Origin: UBA940 sp045613745
GTDB taxonomy: Bacteria > Bacteroidota > Bacteroidia > Bacteroidales > Rikenellaceae
Length of the DNA: 64,000 bases
Assembly: GCA_045613745.1 (NCBI GenBank)
Contig: JAZLBP010000013.1
Span: forward strand, 124,001-188,000
Direction: 5' to 3'
Positions within the stretch are counted from its first letter, which is position 1. Each line of letters opens with the position of its first letter. Position numbers and translations under genes: made by a program. Below the pieces are notes generated by a model, which was not told the origin of the DNA, did not search any database, and saw only the letters and a list, made by a program, of their open reading frames with translations. Positions 54,375-63,143 of the stretch are shown piece after piece.

Positions 54375-54402
54375 ACCCCTCCCCCGTTTTCGGGAGAAGG
54401 GT
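54375..54402. other. GC-rich spacer hairpin between M60 copies 6 and 5
   Basis: The sequence ACCCCTCCCCCG-tttt-CGGGAGAAGGGT (54375-54402) folds into an interrupted stem with a TTTT loop. No T tract follows in either direction. It is just past the copy 6 stop. Confidence 0.65.
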
Positions 54403-54416
54403 CGCACTTAAATTTA

Positions 54417-57400
54417 TTACTCTACACGGGTACCCTTATGGAATTTACCCCAAACGTCAATACCGTAGAGTTCCAAGTCGTTACGGAAGACACCAGGGCC
54501 AATCTCCATAAAGCGTTGGTAACCGTTATTGTGCGTCAGGTAGGGCGAATCCTCGGGGCAGCCTTGACCACGATACGAGTGTTTCTCGGGGTCGAACGCC
54601 TCATAAACCGAGGTGTAGTAGCGGTAGTTGATGTAGGTGTCAACACCTTGGTAGATACCCATCACACGCTCGGTTGCGGGGTCAACCAACGCCCACGCAG
54701 CCACGCCCGACCAATCGTTATTCATAAAGTACATCTTCATATCATCGTCCACCGAGTAAGTACCTACGGTGAGAGGGGTGCGGTTGCGATACAGATCCAA
54801 GTTCAAATCGTTGATGTACAGAGGGTTCATCTCGGGCTTGGGATACTCGTTACAAATCTTCACGCGTTTGTCGATCTCCTCTTGAGTGGTGGTGATGACA
54901 CTTTGACCATAGTGCGAGCAGAGCATACGATTGTTGATACCGGGCAAGTGCCAGTCGTTGCAGAAATCGCTCAAGTCCTCGCCTGCAGCCTTCGAAGTCT
55001 TAACCATAAACTCATACATTGCATACTCCTGTTGAGCACTCGACTCCATACCGCCGGTCAAGAACCAATCCTTGAACAAGATGGGGGTATCCAGACGGCA
55101 CAACTCATAGAAGTCGGGATAGAAGTCGGTCTTACCCAACACGCGGTGGTAGTAGAGGTACAACTGCCAGAAGGGAACGAGCTGTGTGGTCGGGTCAACC
55201 ATAGGTTGGTGGTTGGGGTCACCCGACGTACGTTTCACACCATATTGAGGAGTGTTCACACTCTCGCAATAGGTCAGGTGGCGCTCGGTACCATCGGGGT
55301 CAACAACCCAGCGGGTTACCATATCGCGCATCGCGCGGTTGAAGTGGTTGTTGAAACGCATAGTGGTGTTACCCTCGCCAAAGAAGGTGGTTTGGGTAAT
55401 GGCACCCATCAGGTTGTTCGAAACCTCGCCCAGACCGCGCCAGCCGAAGTGGCCTGTTTGGTTGTTGTGACCCAGCTCGTGAGCCAGACCCCAGCAGTGA
55501 CCAACTTGGCCATTATCGAGTTTTGCGGGATCGAAGTTCTCGGGCCACATATGGTCGGGATCGAGAATATCGTGTGCCATATTGCGGTTACCATACACAG
55601 TAGCGTAAGCACCCGCACCACCGAAGCAGTCGCCATAAGCAGCGTAGAAAGGTGCGCGGTTGTGGTAGGTACGCTCACGACCCAGAGCTGCGTACTTGTC
55701 GAAACCTTGAATGATTTGTTGGATACGGGTTACGGTATCAAAAATCATAATGGTACGCATTGCGCGGTTGTAGAGTTCGGGGTTCTTGGCAAACGAGAAC
55801 TCGCGCAGGGTCGATTTTGTGAAGTTCATTATCACGTTGTCGGTGATAATATCGAAGTGAGGCTCAGGTGTCATACCCGACTGCATCATAATGGGATACC
55901 AATCCTCGGGAGCGTCGGTCTCGGCGTTGAAGTAGCCGTTTACGCCCGAGTTGGCGAAGTTGATGCGCACGCGGGGTTGCGAAGCGAAATCCTCGGTGTG
56001 CCAGAAGATATACATCAGACCGCGGTTGGCGGGTTGAATCACGTTACGGCCTTTTTTGAGGCGGTAGTTTACTGCTCTTTCGTGTTCGAGTACACGGCCT
56101 GCCATACCCTCGTCGTTCACCCAGTCGATGACACGCAGGAAGATGTCTTGGCCATAGTCCTCATCAAGGAAGATGATTTGGGGATCGCTCACCTTGGCAA
56201 CGAACATACCGGTTACACCATCGAGCAGAGTTTTGGGCGAGTTTTGGAAAATCTCGGCATCCTTGTCGGGGTGGCGATAAGCTTGTGCCAAGTGGCGGCG
56301 GAAACGGTTGTAGTCGCCGTTGAAAATCTGCTCGGCCATATTGCGGTAGAAGGGGTCCTTGATAGCCTCAATCTCCTCCCAAGTTACCTCGGGACGCAGC
56401 TCCCAACACGACAAGTCGGTGAAGTAGTCCAGAATGGGGAAGTTGTCGGGGTTGTATTGGTACAGACCAAACTCACCCGCACTTGCCACACAGGTTACGG
56501 TTTCGCTGAAAGGAACAGCCGAAAGAATCTTAACGGTAAGTTTCTCGAGGCCCTCAACTGCCAAAGGCTCATCGAAATAGATTATGCTGGGAGTAGATGC
56601 TTTACCGAAGTCATATTTACCCAACAGGCTCTCGACGCCATCGCGAGTGATATAGACCTCAATCTCTCCCCATTGACCCCACGCGATGCTCTCCGAAGGA
56701 GCGTAACGCATATAGTCGATTTGAGTCAGGGTTTGCTGCTCGGCAAACTCATATTTCAGCCAGCACTCGTCATTTTGTGCGAGTGTGTAAGTACCCCACC
56801 ACGACAAGTCGTTGCCGTCGTAGGTTTTGTTTGCGCCACGGCTGTTGGTGAACTTCGACGAAGCCTCCGACGCAGCAACTGCCAACATCAAGTCGGCCTT
56901 TTGTTGGTCGGTGCGCACCTCGGTGTACTCGGCAACCTTGTTTTGGCGAACAGTTGCAGTGAGTTGAGTCGTACCTACGGTGATTTTAACCTCAACCTCG
57001 CGCTCTGCATCGCCTTCGTTGGCGGTGAAGTCGAATTTCAGGCTATCCTTGGTCGAAGCCTCAGCATTGTAGGTCAACCACTCAGCATTCTCGCTTACGC
57101 TCACCTCGGCATCCTTGTTCCAAAGCTCAACGGGGATAGCGGTGCTACCCGATTTGTAATATACGGTGTAGAGAGTGCGATTCAGACGTGCATCGAGTTT
57201 ACCAAGTTGCATTACGGTCATCTCGGCCGAAGCGTAGTTGCTGCGGAAGGTGACAGTTGCAGTACGGGGCTCATCACCATAGTGTGCACCATAGTAGAAT
57301 ACGCCCTCCTCGTAGCTCAACCACGAAGCAGCATCCTCGCTGATTTCAACCTCGTACGATCCATTGGCAGTCACCTCGGTCGAGAAGCTACCCATAGTGC

Positions 57401-57833
57401 GCTCGACAACCACCTCCGACTCACACTCGATGGTGGTAGCTTTTTGGTCATTGTCAGCAAGTTGCACAACCACAAGGTTATCGGCTGCGTCGCTATTGGT
57501 TACAACCACACTCAGCTCGCGGTTGGCTTCGGTAGTATTTTTGGTCGCCTCGACAACCAGCACACGGTTGCCAAAGTCGTCCATATTGTCATACACCGAG
57601 CACCACTCTTGGCCGTCGTCGTAGGTGTAATCCCACATCAGGTTGTGCGACTCGACATACAAATTCTCCACGCCACCCTCAGCATTGATATAGAGGGTAT
57701 CGCGTTCAATTTGAACATAATTCAACTCGTCACCACCTTGTTCTACGGGGTCTACCTCACACGACCAAAGTGCCAGCAAAGTCATCACAGAGGCTATTGC
57801 AACGGTTGCTATTCTACCCAAAAATCGCTTCAT
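54417..57833 (-). CDS. BACON/discoidin-like/M60 peptidase surface lipoprotein, array copy 6 (subfamily B)
   Basis: Predicted 1138-residue lipoprotein, the first of the array in reading direction. Cys25 is the anchor (LLALWSCEVDPVE). BACON-like repeats lie at about 40-127, 135-212 and 215-300, a discoidin-like domain at about 305-460 (SRGANKTYDGNDLSWWGTY), M60 at about 470-1010 and a C-terminal domain to the end. Zinc site His785, Glu786, His789 (HELGHNNQTG) and Glu803. It starts 60 nt after the gyrB stop on the same strand, and I see no TAnnTTTG promoter between them. Confidence 0.9.
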   Translation of the reverse strand: MKRFLGRIATVAIASVMTLLALWSCEVDPVEQGGDELNYVQIERDTLYINAEGGVENLYVESHNLMWDYTYDDGQEWCSVYDNMDDFGNRVLVVEATKNTTEANRELSVVVTNSDAADNLVVVQLADNDQKATTIECESEVVVERTMGSFSTEVTANGSYEVEISEDAASWLSYEEGVFYYGAHYGDEPRTATVTFRSNYASAEMTVMQLGKLDARLNRTLYTVYYKSGSTAIPVELWNKDAEVSVSENAEWLTYNAEASTKDSLKFDFTANEGDAEREVEVKITVGTTQLTATVRQNKVAEYTEVRTDQQKADLMLAVAASEASSKFTNSRGANKTYDGNDLSWWGTYTLAQNDECWLKYEFAEQQTLTQIDYMRYAPSESIAWGQWGEIEVYITRDGVESLLGKYDFGKASTPSIIYFDEPLAVEGLEKLTVKILSAVPFSETVTCVASAGEFGLYQYNPDNFPILDYFTDLSCWELRPEVTWEEIEAIKDPFYRNMAEQIFNGDYNRFRRHLAQAYRHPDKDAEIFQNSPKTLLDGVTGMFVAKVSDPQIIFLDEDYGQDIFLRVIDWVNDEGMAGRVLEHERAVNYRLKKGRNVIQPANRGLMYIFWHTEDFASQPRVRINFANSGVNGYFNAETDAPEDWYPIMMQSGMTPEPHFDIITDNVIMNFTKSTLREFSFAKNPELYNRAMRTIMIFDTVTRIQQIIQGFDKYAALGRERTYHNRAPFYAAYGDCFGGAGAYATVYGNRNMAHDILDPDHMWPENFDPAKLDNGQVGHCWGLAHELGHNNQTGHFGWRGLGEVSNNLMGAITQTTFFGEGNTTMRFNNHFNRAMRDMVTRWVVDPDGTERHLTYCESVNTPQYGVKRTSGDPNHQPMVDPTTQLVPFWQLYLYYHRVLGKTDFYPDFYELCRLDTPILFKDWFLTGGMESSAQQEYAMYEFMVKTSKAAGEDLSDFCNDWHLPGINNRMLCSHYGQSVITTTQEEIDKRVKICNEYPKPEMNPLYINDLNLDLYRNRTPLTVGTYSVDDDMKMYFMNNDWSGVAAWALVDPATERVMGIYQGVDTYINYRYYTSVYEAFDPEKHSYRGQGCPEDSPYLTHNNGYQRFMEIGPGVFRNDLELYGIDVWGKFHKGTRVE

Positions 57834-57893
57834 AAAAGTTATTGTTTCGTGTTGTTAAAAAGTTATACCTATTATATATATGCATCAAAACAC

Positions 57894-59843
57894 CTACGCA
57901 TCGATATTTGCGATGTGTGCGTTACGCTCGATGAACTCACGACGGGGTTCAACGTCGTCACCCATCAGCATCGAGAAGATGCGATCGGCCTCGGCGGCGT
58001 TTTCGATGGTAACTTGCTCCAACTCGCGGGTCTCGGGACACATTGTAGTTTTACGCAACTGCTCGGCGTTCATCTCACCAAGACCTTTGTAGCGTTGAAC
58101 GTGAACACCCTTCGAGCCTACCTCCTCGATTGCGCGGTCGCGCTCCTCGTCGGTCCAGCAATATTTCTCGGTTTTACCCTTCTTAACAAGATACAAAGGC
58201 GGACGAGCGATGTAGATGTGTCCGTTCTCGATAAGTTTTTTCATCTTACGGAAGAACAGAGTCAGCATCAGGGTTGCGATGTGCGCACCATCGACGTCGG
58301 CATCGGTCATGATGATAATTTTGTTGTAGCGCAGTTTCTCGATATTGAGTTCGTGGTTGTCCTCCTCGGTACCAATCGACACACCCAGCGCCGCAAACAT
58401 ATTCTTAATCTCCTCGTTGTCCCACATCTTGTGCTCCAAAGCCTTCTCGACGTTCAGAATCTTACCACGCAAGGGCATAATTGCTTGGAAGTTACGGTCG
58501 CGGCCTTGTTTTGCGGTACCACCCGCCGAATCTCCCTCGACGAAGAAGATCTCAGCTTTCTCGCGGTCGCGTGTCGAGCAGTCGGCCAACTTACCGGGCA
58601 GACCTGCACCCGACAACACAGTTTTACGTTGCACAAGTTCGCGTGCGTGGCGCGCAGCGTGACGAGCAGTAGCCGCCAACACTACCTTTTGTACGATAGC
58701 CTTTGCATCCTTGGGGTGCTCCTCCAAGTATTGGGTCAGGGCTTGCGACACAGCGGCATCAACCGATGCGATAACCTCACTGTTACCCAATTTGGTCTTA
58801 GTCTGACCCTCAAATTGAGGCTCGCCAACCTTAACCGACACAACAGCGGTCAGACCCTCGCGGAAGTCATCACCACTAATCTCAACTTTCACCTTCGAGA
58901 GCATACCCGACTCGTCGGCGTACTTTTTGAGGGTACGGGTCAGCGCGCGGCGGAAACCTGTGAGGTGAGTACCGCCCTCGATAGTATTGATATTGTTCAC
59001 ATACGAGTGTACATTCTCCGAGTAGCTGTCGTTGTACTGCATCGCAACCTCAACGGGAGTGCCGTTGCTCTCGGTCTCGATGTAGATAATATCCTCGATG
59101 ATGGTATTACCACGGGTTGCATCCAGATATTTGACAAACTCTTTCAGACCATCGTTCGAGAAGAAGGTCTCGCTCTTTTGGTTACCGTTCTCGTCAACCT
59201 CGCGCGCATCTACCAGAGTCAGGTTGATACCCTTATTCAGGTAGGCCAACTCGCGCAGACGTGCCGACAGAGTACCGTAGTTGTAAACGGTCTCGGTAAA
59301 GATTTCGCCGTCGGGTTTGAAGGTTACGGTAGTACCTGTGCGGTCTGTCTCGCCCACAATCTCAACTTGGGTTTGGGGCACGCCTCGGCTGTATCTCTGA
59401 CGGTAAATCTTGCCGCCACGGTGTACTTCGGCAATCAGCAGGGTCGAAAGTGCGTTCACACACGACACACCCACACCGTGCAGACCTCCCGACACCTTGT
59501 AGCTGCTCTTATTGAATTTACCTCCTGCGTGCAGCACGGTCAGTACAACCTCGAGAGCCGATTTACCCTCTTGCTCGTGGAAGTCGGTGGGGATACCACG
59601 ACCGTCGTCCGATACGCTGATAGAGTTATCCTCATTGATGGTTACAACGATATTGTGGCAGAAACCTGCCAACGCCTCGTCAATAGAGTTATCCACCACC
59701 TCGTAAACCAAGTGGTGAAGTCCACGTACACCGATATCACCGATGTACATCGCAGGACGTTTTCTTACTGCTTCAAGTCCTTCAAGTACCTGAATACTCG
59801 ACGCCGAGTATTCTTCTTGATGTTGTTTAATTTCTTCGCTCAT
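57894..59843 (-). CDS. gyrB: DNA gyrase subunit B
   Basis: GyrB is the ATPase subunit of gyrase, which introduces negative supercoils. The 649-residue protein has the GHKL ATPase motifs EVVDNSIDEALAG, DDGRGIP and GGLHGVGVSCVNALS, then a transducer domain, and the TOPRIM motifs EGDSAGG (from Glu436) and MTDADVDGAH. It lacks the long insertion found in E. coli GyrB. The C-terminal QRYKGLGEMNAEQL contacts GyrA. ParE is less likely because of length and sequence blocks. It lies 40 nt after ftsE. Confidence 0.95.
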   Translation of the reverse strand: MSEEIKQHQEEYSASSIQVLEGLEAVRKRPAMYIGDIGVRGLHHLVYEVVDNSIDEALAGFCHNIVVTINEDNSISVSDDGRGIPTDFHEQEGKSALEVVLTVLHAGGKFNKSSYKVSGGLHGVGVSCVNALSTLLIAEVHRGGKIYRQRYSRGVPQTQVEIVGETDRTGTTVTFKPDGEIFTETVYNYGTLSARLRELAYLNKGINLTLVDAREVDENGNQKSETFFSNDGLKEFVKYLDATRGNTIIEDIIYIETESNGTPVEVAMQYNDSYSENVHSYVNNINTIEGGTHLTGFRRALTRTLKKYADESGMLSKVKVEISGDDFREGLTAVVSVKVGEPQFEGQTKTKLGNSEVIASVDAAVSQALTQYLEEHPKDAKAIVQKVVLAATARHAARHARELVQRKTVLSGAGLPGKLADCSTRDREKAEIFFVEGDSAGGTAKQGRDRNFQAIMPLRGKILNVEKALEHKMWDNEEIKNMFAALGVSIGTEEDNHELNIEKLRYNKIIIMTDADVDGAHIATLMLTLFFRKMKKLIENGHIYIARPPLYLVKKGKTEKYCWTDEERDRAIEEVGSKGVHVQRYKGLGEMNAEQLRKTTMCPETRELEQVTIENAAEADRIFSMLMGDDVEPRREFIERNAHIANIDA

Positions 59844-59883
59844 TTATGCGTCTGTTATTTATCTTGTTTATTCTTTATTTTCG

Positions 59884-60624
59884 TTAGTTCATTGCAAGGA
59901 TTGCGTCGATATCAATCTCTTCGGCTCGGCCACCCGCAAAGCGCACTGTGCGCGAGGGAAACTGACCGATATTTGCGATATTGTGAGTACTCATCACGAT
60001 AGCACATCCTCCCTCGACAATTCCGCGAAACAAGTTCATAATCTCGTCGGCAGCAGTAGGGTCGAGGTTTCCGGTAGGTTCGTCAGCCAAAATAACCTCG
60101 GGGTTGTTAATCAACGCGCGCGCGATAGCAAGCTTTTGCTGTTGACCACCCGACAACTCATAAGGCATCTTATAGGCCTTGTTTTGCAGACCCGTAATAG
60201 TCAACACCTCATCGATACGTTTACGCATATCCTCCTCGCGTTTCCAGCCCGTAGCCTTCATCACAAAGTGAAGGTTGTCGAACACATTGCGATCGGTCAG
60301 CAGGCGGTAGTTTTGAAACACCACGCCCAATCGGCGGCGCAACATCGGAATATCTCGACGGCGGATGGTCGCAAGGTCGAATCCCGCAACCGAGGCCTCA
60401 CCCTCCAACAACGGCATCTCGGCATAGAGTGTACGGAGCAGCGAGCTCTTACCACTACCCACGCGGCCGATGAAATAGACCATCTCGCCTTTGTTCACCG
60501 AAAGGTTGACATCGCTCAACACCAACTCACCACGACGGCGGAAGTTACCCCTATCGAGCACCGTCACCGCGCCTTGTGGCTGGTAAATCGAAACGCCTTT
60601 CAACTCTATAACCTTTTGACTCAT
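59884..60624 (-). CDS. ftsE: FtsE-like ABC transporter ATP-binding protein
   Basis: FtsE pairs with the membrane protein FtsX to control peptidoglycan hydrolases at the division site. The 246-residue protein has Walker A GRVGSGKS (residues 53-60), the Q-loop VVFQNYRLL, the signature LSGGQQQKLAIARAL, Walker B VILADEPTGNLD and the switch His in MSTHN. An insertion near residues 17-30 (QGAVTVLDRGNFRRR) precedes the first strand and is unlike E. coli FtsE. ftsX is not adjacent. It heads a same-strand series ftsE-gyrB-M60 array, with a promoter-like element upstream. Confidence 0.85.
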   Translation of the reverse strand: MSQKVIELKGVSIYQPQGAVTVLDRGNFRRRGELVLSDVNLSVNKGEMVYFIGRVGSGKSSLLRTLYAEMPLLEGEASVAGFDLATIRRRDIPMLRRRLGVVFQNYRLLTDRNVFDNLHFVMKATGWKREEDMRKRIDEVLTITGLQNKAYKMPYELSGGQQQKLAIARALINNPEVILADEPTGNLDPTAADEIMNLFRGIVEGGCAIVMSTHNIANIGQFPSRTVRFAGGRAEEIDIDAILAMN

Positions 60625-60726
60625 TGTTTGTTATTTTTGATTTTTATCTTCGCTTGCTTTTATCTTTCCCTTGCCTTTCTGCCGCAAACCCCTCCAAAGG
60701 CGGCATACAAGGGCATATTAACGCTA

Positions 60727-60734
60727 CAAAGTTA
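60727..60734 (-). promoter_or_regulatory. ftsE promoter -7 element
   Basis: On the minus strand this reads TAACTTTG, a -7 match about 100 nt before ftsE. No clean -33 TTTG is seen. An AT palindrome ATTAAATT-aa-AATTTAAT (60763-60780) lies just upstream. This is the only recognisable promoter on the minus strand between ftsE and the end of the M60 array. Confidence 0.5.
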
Positions 60735-60866
60735 CGAAAAAAAAGCGGAAAATACGGGTTTTATTAAATTAAAATTTAATAGCCGACAAAAAAATATGCT
60801 TATCGCCGCCATCTTGTCACACTTTTTGCAGCACCCGCCTTCCCAATAAACTTTCATCGACTCCGT

Positions 60867-61937
60867 ATGAGACACTCTACACTCCTTGCAACCCTCCTTA
60901 CCGCACTCCTGCTCGAAGGCTGCACCGCCGCACGTATGCTCACCTTCAACACCCCGACAATTCGTGATTCACAGCTATTCCTGAATGCTGTACTCCCCGC
61001 CTCCGACACCCCGTTCGAACCTCTGCGACGCGACTATTACGGCGCCTGCCCGGCTATCGACACACTATTCGAGGATCTCCACACCACGGGCATCATCGTA
61101 GTGCGTGACGACAGCGTAATCTACTGCCATTTCAAGGGCGGTTGCGACGCCTACAAACCCACCGACCTATTCTCGCTCAGCAAGTCATTCGTGGGCGCGC
61201 TCACAGGCATTGCACTCGCGCAAGGACACATCGCATCCATCGACGACCCCGTAGCGAAATACCTACCCGAAAGTGCCGAATTTTTGAGCGACTCGGTGTG
61301 CGTTTGCGACCTGCTGAATATGCGCGGCGGAATATACGAACCGCGCTGGCAAACAGCACAAATGTACTATGCCCGAAACCTCGGCCACACAACCCTTCGC
61401 GCCATACGAAAACACCCACACGGAGAGTACAGCTATGCCAACATTTCGACACAACTTTTAGCCAACCTCATAGAGCAGGCCACAAGTCAGAATTTGATTG
61501 ATTATTTCGTTGATAATTATTGGATTCCATCGGCAGCAAAGCACGAAGGATTTTGGAGTTTAGACTCGCGCCAGCACCTCGGAGTGCGGGCATTTTGCGG
61601 GCTGAGCATAACGCCCACAGAGGTAGTAAAATTGGGGATGATTTATCGCGACAGAGGCACTCTCGGCGGCCGTCAAATCATACCCGCCGAGTGGGTCAGC
61701 CACACCATAAATCCGCCTTACACGAACAACGACCGCGGCGGCGCAACCTATCACTGTCAATGGTACACAATAAACCCTGACACGGAGTTTCTCGGTCAGG
61801 GTTTTATGGGTCAAATTTTGTATGTCAATCGCGCCACTAACACAGTAGTCGCAAGGTTTGGTGTTCGCCGCGGAAGCACCGACTGGACGCAGGAAATGCA
61901 GCGGATATCCACTCTCCCCGACCAGCTCTTTTGGTAG
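60867..61937 (+). CDS. serine hydrolase lipoprotein, beta-lactamase/class C family
   Basis: The 356-residue protein has a lipoprotein signal (LLLEGC, Cys19) and a serine beta-lactamase-like fold with the nucleophile motif SxxK at Ser103-Lys106 (FSLSKSFVGALTG) and a YAN motif in EYSYANISTQL. Such proteins include D-alanine esterases, peptidases and other hydrolases; true beta-lactamase activity is not implied. A bidirectional terminator-like hairpin lies inside its 3' coding end (61772-61804). It converges with the pseudouridine synthase gene, leaving only 9 bp. Confidence 0.88.
   Translation: MRHSTLLATLLTALLLEGCTAARMLTFNTPTIRDSQLFLNAVLPASDTPFEPLRRDYYGACPAIDTLFEDLHTTGIIVVRDDSVIYCHFKGGCDAYKPTDLFSLSKSFVGALTGIALAQGHIASIDDPVAKYLPESAEFLSDSVCVCDLLNMRGGIYEPRWQTAQMYYARNLGHTTLRAIRKHPHGEYSYANISTQLLANLIEQATSQNLIDYFVDNYWIPSAAKHEGFWSLDSRQHLGVRAFCGLSITPTEVVKLGMIYRDRGTLGGRQIIPAEWVSHTINPPYTNNDRGGATYHCQWYTINPDTEFLGQGFMGQILYVNRATNTVVARFGVRRGSTDWTQEMQRISTLPDQLFW
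61772..61804. terminator. terminator-like hairpin inside the serine hydrolase gene
   Basis: Perfect 10-bp arms AAACCCTGAC (61772-61781) / GTCAGGGTTT (61795-61804) with a 13-nt loop are flanked by A and T residues on both sides. On the minus strand it can end transcription of the convergent rluA operon, about 140 nt past that stop codon, although it lies in the coding sequence of the opposite gene. Confidence 0.6.
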
Positions 61938-61946
61938 CACTCGGAG

Positions 61947-62651
61947 CTACTCCTCGTCGGCACGCACAGCCGTATCGAAGAACTCCCAGAGATTGTCGTT
62001 TGTAGGCACAGGAGCCACCACACTCATCATCTCCTTACGCACGGGGTGCATAAAGGTGAGCGAGCGCGAGTGGAGCATAATTCCGCCATCGGGATTGCTG
62101 CGACGTGCGCCATATTTCAAGTCGCCTTTGATAGGGCAACCAATCTTCGAAAGCTGACAGCGAATCTGATGGTGACGACCCGTAAAGAGTTTCACTTCAA
62201 GCAGATAGTAGTTATTACTACCCGCAATCATTTTATACTCCAAGCGAGCCTCTTTCGACTCTTTTTTGGGCGAGATATGAGCTCTCGAACGGTTGGTTTT
62301 GCCGTCGCGCACAATGTGGTGAACAAGCAGATCCTGCTCCACCTCGGGCAACTCCTCAACCACCGCCCAATAGCGTTTGTCGATTTCGCCCTTGCGCAAC
62401 ATCTCATTGAGTCGGGTCAGCGCCTTGCTGGTCTTGGCAAACATCACAGCACCACTTACGGGGCGGTCGATGCGATGTACAACACCCAGATAAACCGCAC
62501 CGGGCTTATCATCACGTTTTTTGATAAATTCTTTGATTTCGTTTTCGAGAGCCGACTGACCCTCGGTATCGGGCTGAACAAGGTCACCCGCACGTTTATT
62601 CACCACAATGATGTGGTTATCCTCATAAAGGATATCCGATGGTTTAAACAT
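61947..62651 (-). CDS. RluA-family pseudouridine synthase
   Basis: The enzyme converts uridine to pseudouridine in rRNA or tRNA. The 234-residue protein has the catalytic Asp62 in GVVHRIDRPVSGAVMFAKTS and the C-terminal RluA block LLEVKLFTGRHHQIRCQLS. It lacks an S4 domain and is at the short end of the family. The modified position is not readable from sequence. It lies 21 nt after cdd. Confidence 0.92.
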   Translation of the reverse strand: MFKPSDILYEDNHIIVVNKRAGDLVQPDTEGQSALENEIKEFIKKRDDKPGAVYLGVVHRIDRPVSGAVMFAKTSKALTRLNEMLRKGEIDKRYWAVVEELPEVEQDLLVHHIVRDGKTNRSRAHISPKKESKEARLEYKMIAGSNNYYLLEVKLFTGRHHQIRCQLSKIGCPIKGDLKYGARRSNPDGGIMLHSRSLTFMHPVRKEMMSVVAPVPTNDNLWEFFDTAVRADEE

Positions 62652-62672
62652 TTTTATTCGGTTTTTCTTCTT

Positions 62673-63134
62673 TTATTTTTCACTCAATTCAAATTGGCAG
62701 GGCATAAGAGCAGCCGCCGACGGCACCTCCGAAATGGTGGTCGCGCTACACATCAACACCCTCATCGCACTGCCCTGACGCTTCTCGGTGTCGGCCATAA
62801 CCTGACGACACGCGCCACACGGCGTACACTCCTTTTCACTCGGTACCGACGCCACAGCCAACGCCCTCACAGGGTCGCCTACAAAATGTGCCTGACACCA
62901 ATACAACAGCACTCGCTCGGCACACATACCCGAGGGAAACACCTCGCTCTCCTGATTACTCGCGCTCTCAATTCGACCACTTGCCAAGCGCACCGCAGCA
63001 CCCACACGGAAGCCCGAATAGGGAGCATAGGCCAACTCGGTAGCAGCAAATGCCGCGGCAACCAGTTCCGCATCCTCGGCAGGTAATTCACCCACCCCCG
63101 CGTAGCGTTTGATATGTAGTTTTGCGTCGCTCAT
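62673..63134 (-). CDS. cdd: cytidine deaminase
   Basis: Cytidine deaminase converts cytidine and deoxycytidine to uridines in pyrimidine salvage. The 153-residue protein has the zinc ligands Cys71 with catalytic Glu73 (CAERVLL) and Cys106/Cys109 (PCGACRQVM). The N-terminal segment YAPYSGFRVGAAVRLASG is the substrate-binding loop. It is a homotetrameric-type short enzyme. It lies 9 nt after the SIMPL gene and 21 nt before the pseudouridine synthase. Confidence 0.94.
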   Translation of the reverse strand: MSDAKLHIKRYAGVGELPAEDAELVAAAFAATELAYAPYSGFRVGAAVRLASGRIESASNQESEVFPSGMCAERVLLYWCQAHFVGDPVRALAVASVPSEKECTPCGACRQVMADTEKRQGSAMRVLMCSATTISEVPSAAALMPCQFELSEK

Positions 63135-63143
63135 AGTTTTGTT

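Noticed and set aside
37633..57833. The array considered as a phase-variable cassette or as a polysaccharide utilisation locus
   Set aside because: I see no invertible-promoter repeats, recombinase, SusC/SusD pair or glycoside hydrolase in the window; all six genes are intact and in one orientation.
54438..60002. A plus-strand open frame of 1854 codons covering M60 copy 6, gyrB and part of ftsE
   Set aside because: It is antisense to three clear genes and has no recognisable domain. It stays open because the sense genes rarely use TTA, CTA and TCA codons in that phase.
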